Positions 54,489-64,000 of a stretch of 64,000 nt of DNA are shown piece by piece (within the stretch, counting starts at the first letter, position 1; each line of letters begins with the position of its first letter). The stretch is from the NCBI RefSeq assembly GCF_001638985.1, contig NW_017265188.1, positions 248,001 to 312,000 of the forward strand, written 5' to 3'. The position numbers were made by a program, and so were the translations under genes. Source of the stretch: Phycomyces blakesleeanus NRRL 1555(-). Lineage: Eukaryota; Mucoromycota; Mucoromycetes; Mucorales; Phycomycetaceae. The notes below the pieces were generated by a model. It made no database searches. It was not told the origin of the DNA and saw only the letters and a list, made by a program, of their open reading frames with translations.

Positions 54489-54871
54489 AAAGTTCAAAAA
54501 AGGGCAAAAAAAGGGCAAAACTTTAAGTCATATCATTGGGCGAGAGTTTCAATTAATTTTGCCCTTTTTTTAATCGACTCTAATTAGCTAGCATTCTTCC
54601 ATTGTCACTAGGATTGAGAAGAGAAGCATTTTTATAGAGACGTGCAATATAATGAGAGGTCTAGAAAAACTCGCAATAAAAGGTTCTCACTTAATGACAG
54701 AGACGGAATTATATGCACAAATTTATCTAATATGTACTTTGAACTAATTTGTAACTTTTTTTTTTAAAAAAAAGGTGTGGACAGTCATAAATTAGCCTGA
54801 TTGACTAAATTCTGGATGAAGTTGTTTTACCCTTTTTTGCCCCTTTTTTTGAACTTTTGGTCTGTCCACAC
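54489..54871. repeat. Second inverted-repeat structure directly beside the previous one
   Basis: AAAGTTCAAAAAAGGGCAAA (54490 on) pairs with the inverse ending near 54858 (TTTTTGCCCC...GAACTTTT). Inside it, GGTGTGGACAG (54774-54784) is inverted at 54861-54871. It looks like a worn MITE or two overlapping ones. Confidence 0.55.
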
Positions 54872-55249
54872 CAAATGATATCAAGATTAAAAAAGTTCCT
54901 GGCTTCAACCTCGCCGAATTGCTGCATTTTGTTACAACTGACGATCCAAAACACACCATCCAGCCGTTGGACAAGAATTTAATTGCCTCTAAGCGATTTG
55001 ATACAGACTTCAAGTATATCTTCATAAGCCAGCGTCTGCAAGTTGTGCATAGCTATTTTTTTTGTTACAGTGGTGCTAAAGAAAAGAATTTAAACGCCTA
55101 CCCTGTGCATAATGGGGGTATATACTCTTGCTGGAGATATCACAGTCATATATCTTGTTTTCTAGTCCCAAATAAAATGCATAGCAACCTTTTATGCTAT
55201 ATTTATATCTACATCTATAAGAAAACAAAAAAAGCAAAAAACAAAAATG

Positions 55250-55870
55250 GAGTTTATTATGTGGTGTGGTCACCACAAGTTTTTATCATTGCTTGGACCC
55301 TATCTGGCATAATTGCTACAGGAGTACAGAGAGGTTCTGGATCAAGTCTATCCAATTCCTGAAAAATGTAAGCATTGAGCTCTTAAACACTGCTAATATT
55401 GCCCTTTCTCTCTTGAACTTTGGCTTTTAAGCCATTCCAAACATGCTCAATTGGGTTCAGATATAGATTTTGGGATGCCCAGTAGTCAAAAAGGTTTAGT
55501 TTACTAATGGATTTTCTACCACTTCGTGTAAGATTTAGTATGGTAATTGGTATAATCTTCTTGGAATGTGAACACGGTGTCATGTTCATACAATTTCTTA
55601 TACCAGGAAGTGAGGTTCTTAGACAATCAACTGTCCTATGCGTCTAAGCCTACAGTCTCTTTAATAAACAGTAATGGTTCAAGACCATCAACCTAGAGAC
55701 CACTCTATACAGCCACGGAACCCTTCCTTTAGTTTTTTGTTGTTATAAGGATGCTCATGCGGCTTGCGATATCAATTGAAGTATGATCGGCTTTTGATAG
55801 CCAAACAATGCTTCCACGCTCAAAATATAATAACTCACGTTCAGAGGAGAGAATTTTGGCTCTTCTATTT
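55250..55870 (-). pseudogene. Tc1-like transposase remnant, second copy
   Basis: Minus-strand frames give, in family order, VDGLEPLLFIKETVG, SWYKKLYEHDTV, FQEDYTNYHTKSYTKWW (the Asp of the usual QQDNxxxHT region), NLYLNPIEHVWNGLKAKVQER (quoted in part: LNPIEHVWNGLKAKV, the third catalytic Glu) and near 55280 IMPDRVQAMIKTCGDHTTY, the family C terminus. Several stops and frame changes. It is not the same subfamily as 43123-44346 (NPIEHVW against NPIEQFW). Confidence 0.8.
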
Positions 55871-56025
55871 CTGTAGACATTTATGGTTATTTTTGAAGGA
55901 AAGATGTGAGGAGGAAAATATAAAGAATGTCGTAAAAAACAAATAAACCATAAATGTAATTCATCGGTGATTTGTGGTATCGGACTATATATGTGAATAC
56001 ACGCAAAGAGTAAAATACAGAATGT

Positions 56026-56970
56026 CTAGATTCCGATAGAGCAAAATAAAAGAGTAGTAAATGTATCATCGGCGATCTTTATCTTGTTCTCGGGTCTCTT
56101 CTTAGCCACAAATACAAATGCTTCTTCTTCTTCACCAACAAGTCCTCCTAGCTCTACCTCTTCTGTCTCGGGTATATTTATGAGGTGCCGAACAGGCTCG
56201 TACTCAAAGTACCTTCCAAAATAATCTTGCCAAAATCCAGTTTCTTTCTCAAGCGAGCGGCATTTATAACCTATAACCACCTGTGTGTCTGGTCCGCACA
56301 CTTCTTTCAATGTATGTGTCAGGATACTAAACAACTCAGGAAAATACACACAATCACTGACTATGACCAGGTCAAACGGCTTGTTGTCGAGTACTCGGAC
56401 AGCATCATCACTATTCCCCCAGCACAGATCAGTACACAACACAAGCGGCGATTGCTTGTCTGGAGTTGGAAACAGGGCGTCTTGGTTAGCCTGCATTAGA
56501 GGAACTACTGGGGCCAGATCTGTGATAATGATCTCACAGGGTGAACGGAGATGTTGAGCCACAGATAGTCCTACGTATCCAGTGCCTGCACCGAGTTCAA
56601 TAATGCGATATGGCTTTGTTGGAACAGGAGAAAGACTATTGCGATAGTAGGTAGCAGGAATAGGTGATGATGGCTCGGATATGTTTGCCGGAGAGAAGAA
56701 AGCTTGGAGAATATATGCACTATTCAGCAAAATCACTTTTTTAACTCGGATTCTATAATATTTATCTTTTTTTTTTCTTTTAAGGTACCTATTCCATATC
56801 TTTCCTGCCAAGCCAAACTCATGGACATCCTGATGGAGTGCCAAGTCTTGAATATTTGATGACCGAAGTCGTTCGGGACATCCAATCGATTCAGTTACAT
56901 TCAATCCGAAAGGGAGATTAGCAGTGATGAACATTTCATCTCGCTCTTGTCTGCTCTTAATGGTGGCCAT
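56026..56970 (-). CDS. METTL21/EFM-type protein lysine methyltransferase
   Basis: Two exons, 56789-56970 and 56026-56719; 291 residues from ATG 56970 (MATIKSRQ). The 69-bp intron begins GTACCT and joins GKIWN to SAYIL, giving GKIWNSAYIL, a match to the family's GxxWDSA start of the fold. Motif I IELGAGTGYVGL binds S-adenosylmethionine; ITDLAPVVPLM and VIVSDCVYFPEL are later Rossmann motifs (D-x-x-Y type post-motif). Methyltransferase-16 family members modify lysines in elongation factors or chaperones; the substrate here cannot be told. The intron is a multiple of three and has no stop, so a retained-intron protein 23 residues longer is possible. It is divergent from ABP1 (105 bp apart). Confidence 0.85.
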   Translation of the reverse strand: MATIKSRQERDEMFITANLPFGLNVTESIGCPERLRSSNIQDLALHQDVHEFGLAGKIWNRYLKRKKKDKYYRIRVKKVILLNSAYILQAFFSPANISEPSSPIPATYYRNSLSPVPTKPYRIIELGAGTGYVGLSVAQHLRSPCEIIITDLAPVVPLMQANQDALFPTPDKQSPLVLCTDLCWGNSDDAVRVLDNKPFDLVIVSDCVYFPELFSILTHTLKEVCGPDTQVVIGYKCRSLEKETGFWQDYFGRYFEYEPVRHLINIPETEEVELGGLVGEEEEAFVFVAKKRPENKIKIADDTFTTLLFCSIGI

Positions 56971-57074
56971 GGTGTCAAAGTGACGTCGTGAAATACTTGA
57001 ATAGGTTTTTCCTTTGATTGAATCCCGTTTGAACGTCAAACTCCGTCATTTATCTTCTTCTTTGTCTGTATCTC

Positions 57075-58393
57075 ATGAGCTTACAAGTCAACTTTTCTAC
57101 CCACGGTCAGGATATCAATTCAGCTTACCGATCTGTTCTGAGCGATACTGACAGTCAGAACTGGCTCATATGTACATATGACAAGGGTACCAATGACCTT
57201 AAATTACAGGCCACCGGAGGTAAGCATGTCGATACCTCTAAATGTACCTTGTTTTGGTTTATGTGTTTTAACGCGCCAAACCTTCTCGTTTTTTTTTTGT
57301 AAACAGATGGTGGCTTGGAGGAGCTCAACGATGAGTTTATGGATGGAAAGATGCAGTATGCATTTGCCCGAGTTCGAGATCCCAATACAGAACTTCCTAA
57401 GTTTGTCCTAATTGGTTGGGTAAATATTTGTTTTTTTTTATATCTTACCATACATATTGATATTTGAATACAGTGCGGAAGTGGTGTACCAGAAACACGC
57501 AAAGGATTATTCAGTTCTCATTTACGCGATGTATCCAACTTCTTTAAGGTAAGTAAATATTATAGAATACGGTAGACTATAATAATATATATAGCATGTA
57601 TTACTAGTAAATAACTAATAAATTATTTTATACATACATATATCAGGGATATCATCTTCAAATTCATGCCCGTGACGAGGTAAAGGGTTAGATAACTTTG
57701 TTAATACGTATAAAAAGCTGAATAGGCATGTCATATTATTTTAGGCCGATGTAGAGCCAAGTTTGATCGTGAAGCGTGTGTCAGAATCCTCAGGAGCAAA
57801 CTACAGTGTCCATAAGGAGACTCGCCGAGCACAGCCTGCGGTAACACCTGTCGTAAGTCTAAATAAACAAAATATAAAACTATTTCTAAAACAAGCACGA
57901 TCATTCAACAGAATTCAGTATATACCAAGACTGCTGTACCTGATATTGGCGCAATGCAGCGCCTATCTATGAAGAAAGAGGGCCCACCTGCTGCTGTGGT
58001 AATTTTCTCTCTCTTTTTCATTCACATTTTATGGGACGAAAAATAGCCCTGGATCCCAAGAGTGCATTTTCTTAAAATGTAAAATCATTTTAGGGCACAA
58101 ATTATAAGCCAGTCCAGACAGCTCCCAAACCACTTGCTAGTCGTTGGGGTGCTGCTACTTCTGCACAGGACTCTGGCGCATCTGCAGTACGTGCTGAGAG
58201 AGAGCGTGCTGAAAGAGAAGTCCGAGAAAGAGAGGAGAAGCTTGCACGCGAACGTCTTCATGCTGAACGTAACAGTGAGCAAGGACAGAGAGAAGAAGCT
58301 GAACGAAAGGCAAGAGAATTAGAGCAGCAGCAGCAAATAAAGAGGGAAGAAGAAGAACGCAGAGTACGGGCTCAAGCTCAATCCCAGGCACGC

Positions 58394-58467
<74 letters not shown>

Positions 58468-59861
58468 CCAGGCCCAGGCCCAGGCCCAGGCCCAGGCCAG
58501 AGCCCAAGAAGAGGAGAAACAGCGTAAAGAAAAAGAATTTAACACAAAAGCAGCAGCAGCAGCATCGGCTGCAACAGTAGCAGCAGCTGCTGCTGTCACC
58601 GCCTCAGCTGTTTCTGCTAACGAGGACGAAGAAGAGGAATATAAACGTCAAGAAGAAGAGTATAAGCGTCAGCAGGAGGAAGAAGAGGCACAGTACAAGC
58701 TGCAGCAAGAGGAGTATGAACGCCAACAAGAAGAATACAACCGCCAACAAGAAGATGAGTACAGACGTCAGCAGGACGAAGAGGAGCGTAGACATGCGGA
58801 AGAGGCAAGAGCCCAGGTATAATACAATAAACTTACTAGTTAAATGTAAAAATGGCTCGCTTTTGACCGAGTTTAAATTTTTAGGAGGAAATTGAGCGTA
58901 GGCAACAGGAAGAGGTATATATACATAAATATACCAATAATAAGTTTTTGGTGATATTGAAAAACTATTGTTGTAGGCTGCCAAGGCTTCTAATTCTCAA
59001 CCCACTACAGCTCCTGTTGAAGATGGAAAGAACAGTACTGGAATTCACGCTGTAGTTTTGTTCGCTTACGAAGCAGGTATATTGTATATTCGCTGTAATT
59101 AAGTGCTGAAGAACGTATAAAACTGATCATATTATATCTTTATTTAAAGGCGAGGCCAATGAGATGTCTTTGGACGAGGGTGAAGTTGTAACCAATATTG
59201 ACCAAGTTGATGACGGTTGGTGGTTTGGCGTAAGCGAGGATGGATCAAAACAGGGCCTTTTCCCAGGTAAAATAAAGTGACTAATTAAATAGCAAAATAC
59301 AATGATTTTTTATTAATGTTTCGATGTATGTTATATATGTAATAATAAGCCAACTATGTTCAAGTACTGGAACAAGAAGAGGTTAGTACAAATAGTACGA
59401 TGCTTTTAATCCACTTAATTTCACTCCTATTTCTCTAATTAATTTTCTTTTGCATTAAAGCAGCCATCTCAGGAGCGTCATCAGCCAAATGCATACGAAG
59501 AAAAGGAGGAAGAGTCCCCAGCAGTAGTCCATGCTGCTCAACAGATAGAGCCACAAGCACATATAACACACACCCCAGCGCCGGTTCATCAGGACGAAGA
59601 GAACAAGGGCCATACTGCTGTGGCACTGTATGATTATGCAGCTGGAGAAGATAACGAGATATCATTCCATGAGCATGAGATTATCAGTAATATCGAATTT
59701 GTGAGTGAAGAATGGTGGCAAGGATTGAGTCCTGATGGCAAAACAGTTGGACTTTTCCCAGGTAAGTAATTGATAGTAACTGAAGAGTAGCGATGAAAAT
59801 GACTGATTGGTCTCGTATTGGTTTGTCGAAAATAGCCAATTATGTTGAGCTCCAAGGATAG
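57075..59861 (+). CDS. ABP1: Actin-binding protein 1 (Abp1/drebrin-like)
   Basis: Thirteen exons: 57075-57219, 57307-57419, 57474-57548, 57647-57679, 57745-57852, 57912-57998, 58094-58816, 58885-58914, 58977-59076, 59150-59266, 59350-59381, 59461-59761, 59836-59861; 629 residues, frame exact. An ADF-H (cofilin-like) domain at about 1-135 ([26 protein letters not shown]). A charged coiled coil holds an Ala-Gln dipeptide tract near 288-323 and repeated EEYxRQQ units. Two C-terminal SH3 domains follow: ALYDYE-like [27 protein letters not shown], and [27 protein letters not shown]. Abp1 binds F-actin and recruits Arp2/3 activators and endocytic factors at cortical patches. Two SH3 domains rather than the single one of yeast Abp1 is notable. 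Confidence 0.93.
58394..58499 (+). repeat. GCTCAG hexanucleotide tract encoding (Ala-Gln)n
   Basis: About 17 uninterrupted six-base units inside ABP1 exon 7, drifting from GCTCAG to GCCCAG at the 3' end. It is in frame, so length changes add or remove Ala-Gln pairs. Confidence 0.95.
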
Positions 59862-60074
59862 AAGAAAAAAATACTTCAAAAAAGACTATAATAAAAGAAC
59901 ACAAACACACAAGCGAACAAGCACACAACTGCAACCACAATTTTTTCTTTGAGCTTTATTTAAACATGATCTTTAAGGAAAGCATCATAGAACAAATAAA
60001 GGGAGAGAGAGAGAAGAAAGTCCACAGCTCCTTTGAGGTTATCATTTAACTGTAGAAATTAGTCATCTTCAAAT

Positions 60075-60566
60075 TTAGACCTTGGCAGCGGTGGCAGGCT
60101 ACACGTTAGATAATGAATTTTGCTTAGTATATATGCAGATTTAATTACACAATCACTTTTATTCCATTACCTTCTGGAATCTGAATCTGGGAGGGGGAGC
60201 GCGGTTCTTACGGTCCTTGACGGAACGAACACGGACAACACGGGCGTGGATAGCGCAAGAAATGCAGTAGTGCAACTTAACGTAGAGCTTGGGGATGGTG
60301 TACTCCTCGTAGATGGAAGCCTCCTGGAGATCACGGACGGCAGCAGCCTCAACCATGTTGCGGATGGTGAAACGCTTGATGGCCTTATCCTTGGGGCAGC
60401 ACTTGGAGCAGTTGATGCAACGCACAAACTTAACGTGGCCACGGCCGTGCTTGTTACGTCCGTTGTTTCTTCTCTTGCAGGTCTAATATTTTTTCATCCA
60501 TCCATCCATGAATTTGTTAGCGCTGACTGGGTGATGGATGTATTCTTGACTAGAATCACCTACCAT
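60075..60566 (-). CDS. RPS26: 40S ribosomal protein S26 (eS26)
   Basis: Three exons: 60564-60566 (only the ATG), 60171-60482, 60075-60098; 112 residues. The sequence is nearly invariant: [20 protein letters not shown], zinc ligands CINCSKCC and [24 protein letters not shown], ending PATAAKV. eS26 contacts the mRNA at the exit site of the 40S subunit. The start codon alone forms exon 1, as in several ribosomal-protein genes. Close convergent neighbour of ABP1 (213 bp). Confidence 0.95.
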
Positions 60567-60814
60567 ACTGGATGGTCAAAGAAGTCGAGAGAAAGTTTCA
60601 ATGGCGCTCCTCTCATGGCCGACACTTTGAGTGAGAGCTCGCCTTGCCCGGTGCGTGGGTCTTCTTCCGACCTTAACTCCGACTATGTGACGCTCCACAT
60701 TAAAAACGAGTTTATGCGAACGGGATCTTCATATTTATTAAACCTGTAATTTATATTGAATGTATTACTTTTATTACACATTTTCCTGGCTAAATATTTA
60801 TTTTCAATAGATAT

Positions 60815-62665
60815 CTAATCCATGTATCCACATACAGTTGACGTTTGTCCCTTTCGTTTTTTTGCTGGAGGTGTTGGTAAGAGCTCTAATTCATCCTCTT
60901 CAACTTGAACTTCTTTAAGCTTCTGAAGGAATTGGACAAGTTTCTCTTGGTCTTGGTCATGTTTAAATGGTCGTAAATCTGTAGTTTTAACTGTACAAGT
61001 GATTGGGTCTGTTTTGACTTCATCATCACTAGGTCCACTAGAGTCTGTGCTTTCTACCAGCTCCCAGCCACCGTTTTCGCTGTCTGCCTTGCCAACCTTC
61101 CACAACTGATATCCATAACCACAATCTTCTTCCAAAAACTGGCGTCTCTTTTCTGAAAATGTAATTTCATGCGTTTCTGTTGTAACCAACGTATAGAATC
61201 TGGAATAGAATCCTTTTTCAGAGCGTTTCTTAGCGCGCAAAATACGACCTAGACGCTGTGCTTCCTGACGACGGGATCCAAAGTGTGAAGAAACTTGAAT
61301 AATCACAGTTGCTGCGGGCAAATCCAAACTGGTGTCACCGATACGAGACAGGAATAAAGTGTTGATTTGCTTTGCACGTTGAGCGCGACGGGCCGCCTTT
61401 GCTGCCCATGGTTCACCTTCGACTTCTTTCTGAGCATCGATTTGGAACCGTTGAAGAAGGTTACGAGCATCTTCTGTAGAAGTTCCACCATAAATAAGAG
61501 GACGGTCGAGTTTCTCGGCATAGAGTTTAATGGCATCAATGTGATCGCAAAACACAAGAATCTTGTCCCCTCTTGCCTCGTGATATTGAATTAGACGCTG
61601 GCATATCTGCATCTTAGAAGGGTTCAATATAGCTAGTAAACTCTTCAAGTGGTGACTATGGCCAAGCATGTTGTTCTGATTTCCATTTGAAGGCTGAACA
61701 GCATCGTAAGCTTTCTGCACAATGTCGGTCATTGACGTCTCAATTTGTGTACATATAACCTTGGCAATGTAGCCACGATCTGCCAGCTCCTTCCACTTGG
61801 CATGATAAAGTGTAGGGCCGACAATTGTATTAAGATCTTCAATTTTCTCGTCCTCTCTCAACATGGTTGCCGTCAAACCAAGGCGAACGCGTGCTTTAAG
61901 TTTGGTGATGGCCTTACTGTAACCACTGGCTGGAACTTGGTGAACCTCATCAAGAATAATAACGCCCCAATCAGTTGAATGGACGAAATTGGCCATTCTC
62001 TTACTATCGGAGGCACGATTCTTATTATCCACTAACATGGTATATGTGGTAAACAGAACACCAGAAGGACCGTTGAAAGGCCATTTCTTGGCTCCAGCAA
62101 ACATTCCGGTCTTTGAAGCCATTAATGTTGTAAATCGTAAAAACTCGTTGCAGAATTGTTCTGCTGCAATGATCGTTGAACATACTACAAGTACAGGTTT
62201 CTTGATTGCAGCCGCGATCAAGATTGAGGTCAAAGATTTTCCCGCACCACAAGGCAATACAATAATACCAGATTTAACAGTGTGTTTACTAGAATCCTGA
62301 CTATCTTGGTTGACGACTGCCTTCAGTGCTTCTGTTTGATAGGGTCTCACTTCGATCTCTGGACGCAGCACAAGATCAAGTTTAGCCAGACTCGGATCTG
62401 ATTCAAATGCGTAATCTGGCAATGCTTCCCCAGGAATCGCTGAAGCCAAACTTGTTCCAGATCTAGGTCTCTTTGTGCCTACAGTTTTGGTTTGGGGGTT
62501 GCCAGCTGGATTTGTCCCCTCCTCTACAGTTGAACCACTATTTGTGACAGATGATTTGGCATTTGAAATTTCCACATTTTTCTGTCGCACAAATGCTAGT
62601 AGGTTGGATATTCTTTCTTTCCGCTCTTCATTCGACTGCATATTATTGGCTTCTGTTTGTACCAT
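60815..62665 (-). CDS. XPB/Rad25-like DEVH helicase, short and intronless
   Basis: A single frame of 616 residues from ATG 62665. Motifs: Q-like RPYQTEAL (107-114), Walker A LPCGAGKS (137-144), DEVH box (239-242), TAT motif III and the XPB-specific RED (270-272), motif VI HFGSRRQEAQRLGRILRAKK (about 461-480). XPB is the TFIIH translocase for promoter opening and nucleotide-excision repair, but family members are usually near 800 residues with a longer N terminus; here the helicase starts at residue ~107. An insert of about 25 residues (AQKEVEGEPWAAKAARRAQR, near 411-433) also lies between motifs IV and V. It may be a paralogue or an older retrocopy with the main SSL2 gene elsewhere. Confidence 0.8.
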   Translation of the reverse strand: MVQTEANNMQSNEERKERISNLLAFVRQKNVEISNAKSSVTNSGSTVEEGTNPAGNPQTKTVGTKRPRSGTSLASAIPGEALPDYAFESDPSLAKLDLVLRPEIEVRPYQTEALKAVVNQDSQDSSKHTVKSGIIVLPCGAGKSLTSILIAAAIKKPVLVVCSTIIAAEQFCNEFLRFTTLMASKTGMFAGAKKWPFNGPSGVLFTTYTMLVDNKNRASDSKRMANFVHSTDWGVIILDEVHQVPASGYSKAITKLKARVRLGLTATMLREDEKIEDLNTIVGPTLYHAKWKELADRGYIAKVICTQIETSMTDIVQKAYDAVQPSNGNQNNMLGHSHHLKSLLAILNPSKMQICQRLIQYHEARGDKILVFCDHIDAIKLYAEKLDRPLIYGGTSTEDARNLLQRFQIDAQKEVEGEPWAAKAARRAQRAKQINTLFLSRIGDTSLDLPAATVIIQVSSHFGSRRQEAQRLGRILRAKKRSEKGFYSRFYTLVTTETHEITFSEKRRQFLEEDCGYGYQLWKVGKADSENGGWELVESTDSSGPSDDEVKTDPITCTVKTTDLRPFKHDQDQEKLVQFLQKLKEVQVEEDELELLPTPPAKKRKGQTSTVCGYMD

Positions 62666-63677
62666 CGTATTAATAGAGGCGTAAGAAGGTTAAAGGGGGT
62701 AGTAAGCAGACAAAGGTCCAAATAAGGGCAGTCTGAGGAGAGGGTCAATGCCCATCCCACTTATCGGAATGGCGAAATTTTCTAATCATGTGATGTGACT
62801 GTTTTATACAGGGATGTGTTGAAATTGACATTAACATTGGAAAACAAGTTTAATTATGGGTGCATTGAGGTTTGGCATGTAGACCTGGATCCTGTAGTAG
62901 CAAATTAACACGGATATACACCAAAATAGGATATAAGAGCAACGGTTTTTAGCTGCTGCACACTTGTCGGAATAATTTAATCGTTCAATCTAGACCATCA
63001 GTTCAACCCCAACCTTTGGTCGTTTCAATCCAAATAATCATAAAGCCAAAATTATATATCGGTGCTTTGCGTTTGTACGTTTACATAATAAAAGTGGCAT
63101 TCGTTTTTGTTAAATATATACACAGATAGTTCATTATTTAAAAAAATGTCTTATTATGATACATATAAAAAAAGGTTTCTCCTATTTACAAACGGTTTGA
63201 GGTGGCGCTCTCTTTCGATACAATTAAAAGCATGAGTTTGTTCCACCTCAGACCGCATCTTCAATTCAGAAGTCGCCTCTCTGGGCATTTGAGTTATTGG
63301 ACTTCTTTCCATATATGCCCAGGTGACTCTGTGTACCTACCTGACTAATCCGAGACGATTTTCATATACTTTGTATGCGTGTGTATGCTTTTTTGTTTGT
63401 TTTTTGTTTTTTTTTTGTCTGTGGCCTTACCCGTTGGGCAGAATAATTGTCTTGTCTGTCCATATTGTTCAAGCTCCGAACATTTCCTCACCAACTTCTT
63501 TACCGTCTCCTTTTTTCCATAGAAAGTATAAAATCCGAAGAACAAGAGAAAAAATAAATCAAATAATTAGAAAATACAAAAACAAGTTGTGTCTATTTCC
63601 AGTATATATAACTTAGAGCTGATAATAGCAGATCCTTACAAGTAAGTTACAAAGGAATGAATGAATGAATGCATAAG
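62666..63677. other. Intergenic region between the XPB-like gene and the Alba gene
   Basis: Upstream region of the XPB-like gene and 3' side of the Alba gene. T-rich runs near 63385-63415. No gene recognised. Confidence 0.4.
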
Positions 63678-64000
63678 CTACTGGTAAATGTCTTTGCCAG
63701 TAGGAGCCTGGAATCCAGAAGTAGCCTCTAATGCTGGGATAGCAGTCAAAGAGAGGCGAACGATAATAACTGGTAACTGCTTGTTGATTGAAATTCTTTT
63801 TTTTTTTGAAAGATAAATGAGATTTCATTTCCTTATAGATAAATATATATAAATTAATACTTACTTGTCCAAGTTATTTTCCTTGACAGGATCCCATGTA
63901 TCTACAGTCTTTGTGCTTCCGATTTGTGTATACTGATATAGTCGACCTTCCATGCGTCGCTTGATAATCTCTACCACGCTCACTGCCTTGTTTACAGTCT
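63678..64000 (-). CDS. Alba-domain DNA/RNA-binding protein, 3' part
   Basis: Two exons seen, 63865 to beyond 64000 and 63678-63795, intron 63796-63864 (GTAAGT...AAG). The protein reads TVNKAVSVVEIIKRRMEGRL.. (Alba core), YQYTQIGSTKTVDTWDP, then after the splice ISINKQLPVIIVRLSL, and ends GFQAPTGKDIYQ, TAG 63678-63680. Alba proteins bind RNA or DNA; eukaryotic ones include subunits of RNase P/MRP and translation regulators. The 5' end lies outside the window. Confidence 0.85.

Noticed and set aside
54919..55362. Plus-strand frame containing TIQPLDKNLIASKR as a pogo transposase
   Set aside because: The resemblance to pogo-type LQPLDxG motifs is too short, and the rest of the frame is antisense to the Tc1 remnant.
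58155..58984. Leu/Ser-rich minus-strand frames opposite ABP1
   Set aside because: They are the antisense of the Ala-Gln and Glu-rich coiled-coil coding sequence.
60120..60749. Plus-strand frame over RPS26
   Set aside because: It is antisense to the highly conserved RPS26 exons.
1..64000. CRISPR arrays, bacterial operons, riboswitches or rRNA genes
   Set aside because: The genes, introns and elements are fungal, and no repeat-spacer array or rRNA sequence was seen.

Overview
The window looks like a chromosome segment of an early-diverging filamentous fungus of the Mucoromycota (Mucorales-like). The evidence is short GT-AG introns, Mucoromycota-style repetitive genes and fungal single-copy genes (CDC12-type septin, PKA regulatory subunit, ABP1, WDR75/Utp17). 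Species cannot be named from the sequence alone. The window splits into transposon-dense, AT-rich blocks (about 1-30 kb and 42-56 kb) and compact gene islands (about 31-42 kb and 56-64 kb).

Block 1 (1-30 kb). A repetitive-family gene is split by a solo LTR with a perfect 5-bp target duplication. Next come the C-terminal half of a dead CACTA transposase and a 6.1-kb Ty3/gypsy chromodomain element with paired 543-bp LTRs (gag broken, pol open). A PIF/Harbinger remnant follows in which all three expected catalytic acidic residues are replaced. A dead Plavaka-like transposase is bracketed by about 1.2-kb direct repeats. The second repeat copy is interrupted by a 9.6-kb CACTA element (18120-27730) with CACTA termini and a 3-bp TAT duplication. 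It carries a Tnp2-type transposase, a coiled-coil accessory gene and a second Plavaka-like transposase. A field of degenerate repeats, a stray CACTA end and a TA-flanked MITE closes the block.

Island 1 (31-42 kb). A DUF218 membrane protein and a LONRF-like RING/LON protein are divergent. They are followed, all on the minus strand, by the ribosome-biogenesis WD40 protein WDR75/Utp17, a small two-exon cysteine-rich secreted protein, a CDC12-type septin and the PKA regulatory subunit. I resolved exon boundaries; the septin, PKA, DUF218 and secreted-protein models all give whole-codon lengths.

Block 2 (42-56 kb). It holds a dead Tc1-like transposase, two LINE 3' fragments, a PD-(D/E)XK-like repetitive gene cut by a truncated LTR, and a 6.6-kb Mutator-like element (47096-53729). 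That element has terminal inverted repeats and a perfect 9-bp duplication. Its multi-exon gene links a MULE transposase with a SWIM zinc finger to an OTU-type cysteine protease through a tandemly duplicated 54-nt exon. At least two small inverted-repeat elements lie inside it. More inverted-repeat elements and a second Tc1 remnant follow.

Island 2 (56-64 kb). A METTL21-type methyltransferase, ABP1 (ADF-H plus two SH3 domains), RPS26, a short intronless XPB-like helicase and the 3' part of an Alba-domain gene that runs off the window.

Most dead elements share one signature: stop codons at positions expected to be Trp (or CpG Arg), and Asp-to-Asn or Glu-to-Lys changes at catalytic residues. 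These are G-to-A/C-to-T changes and suggest cytosine deamination in silenced repeats.
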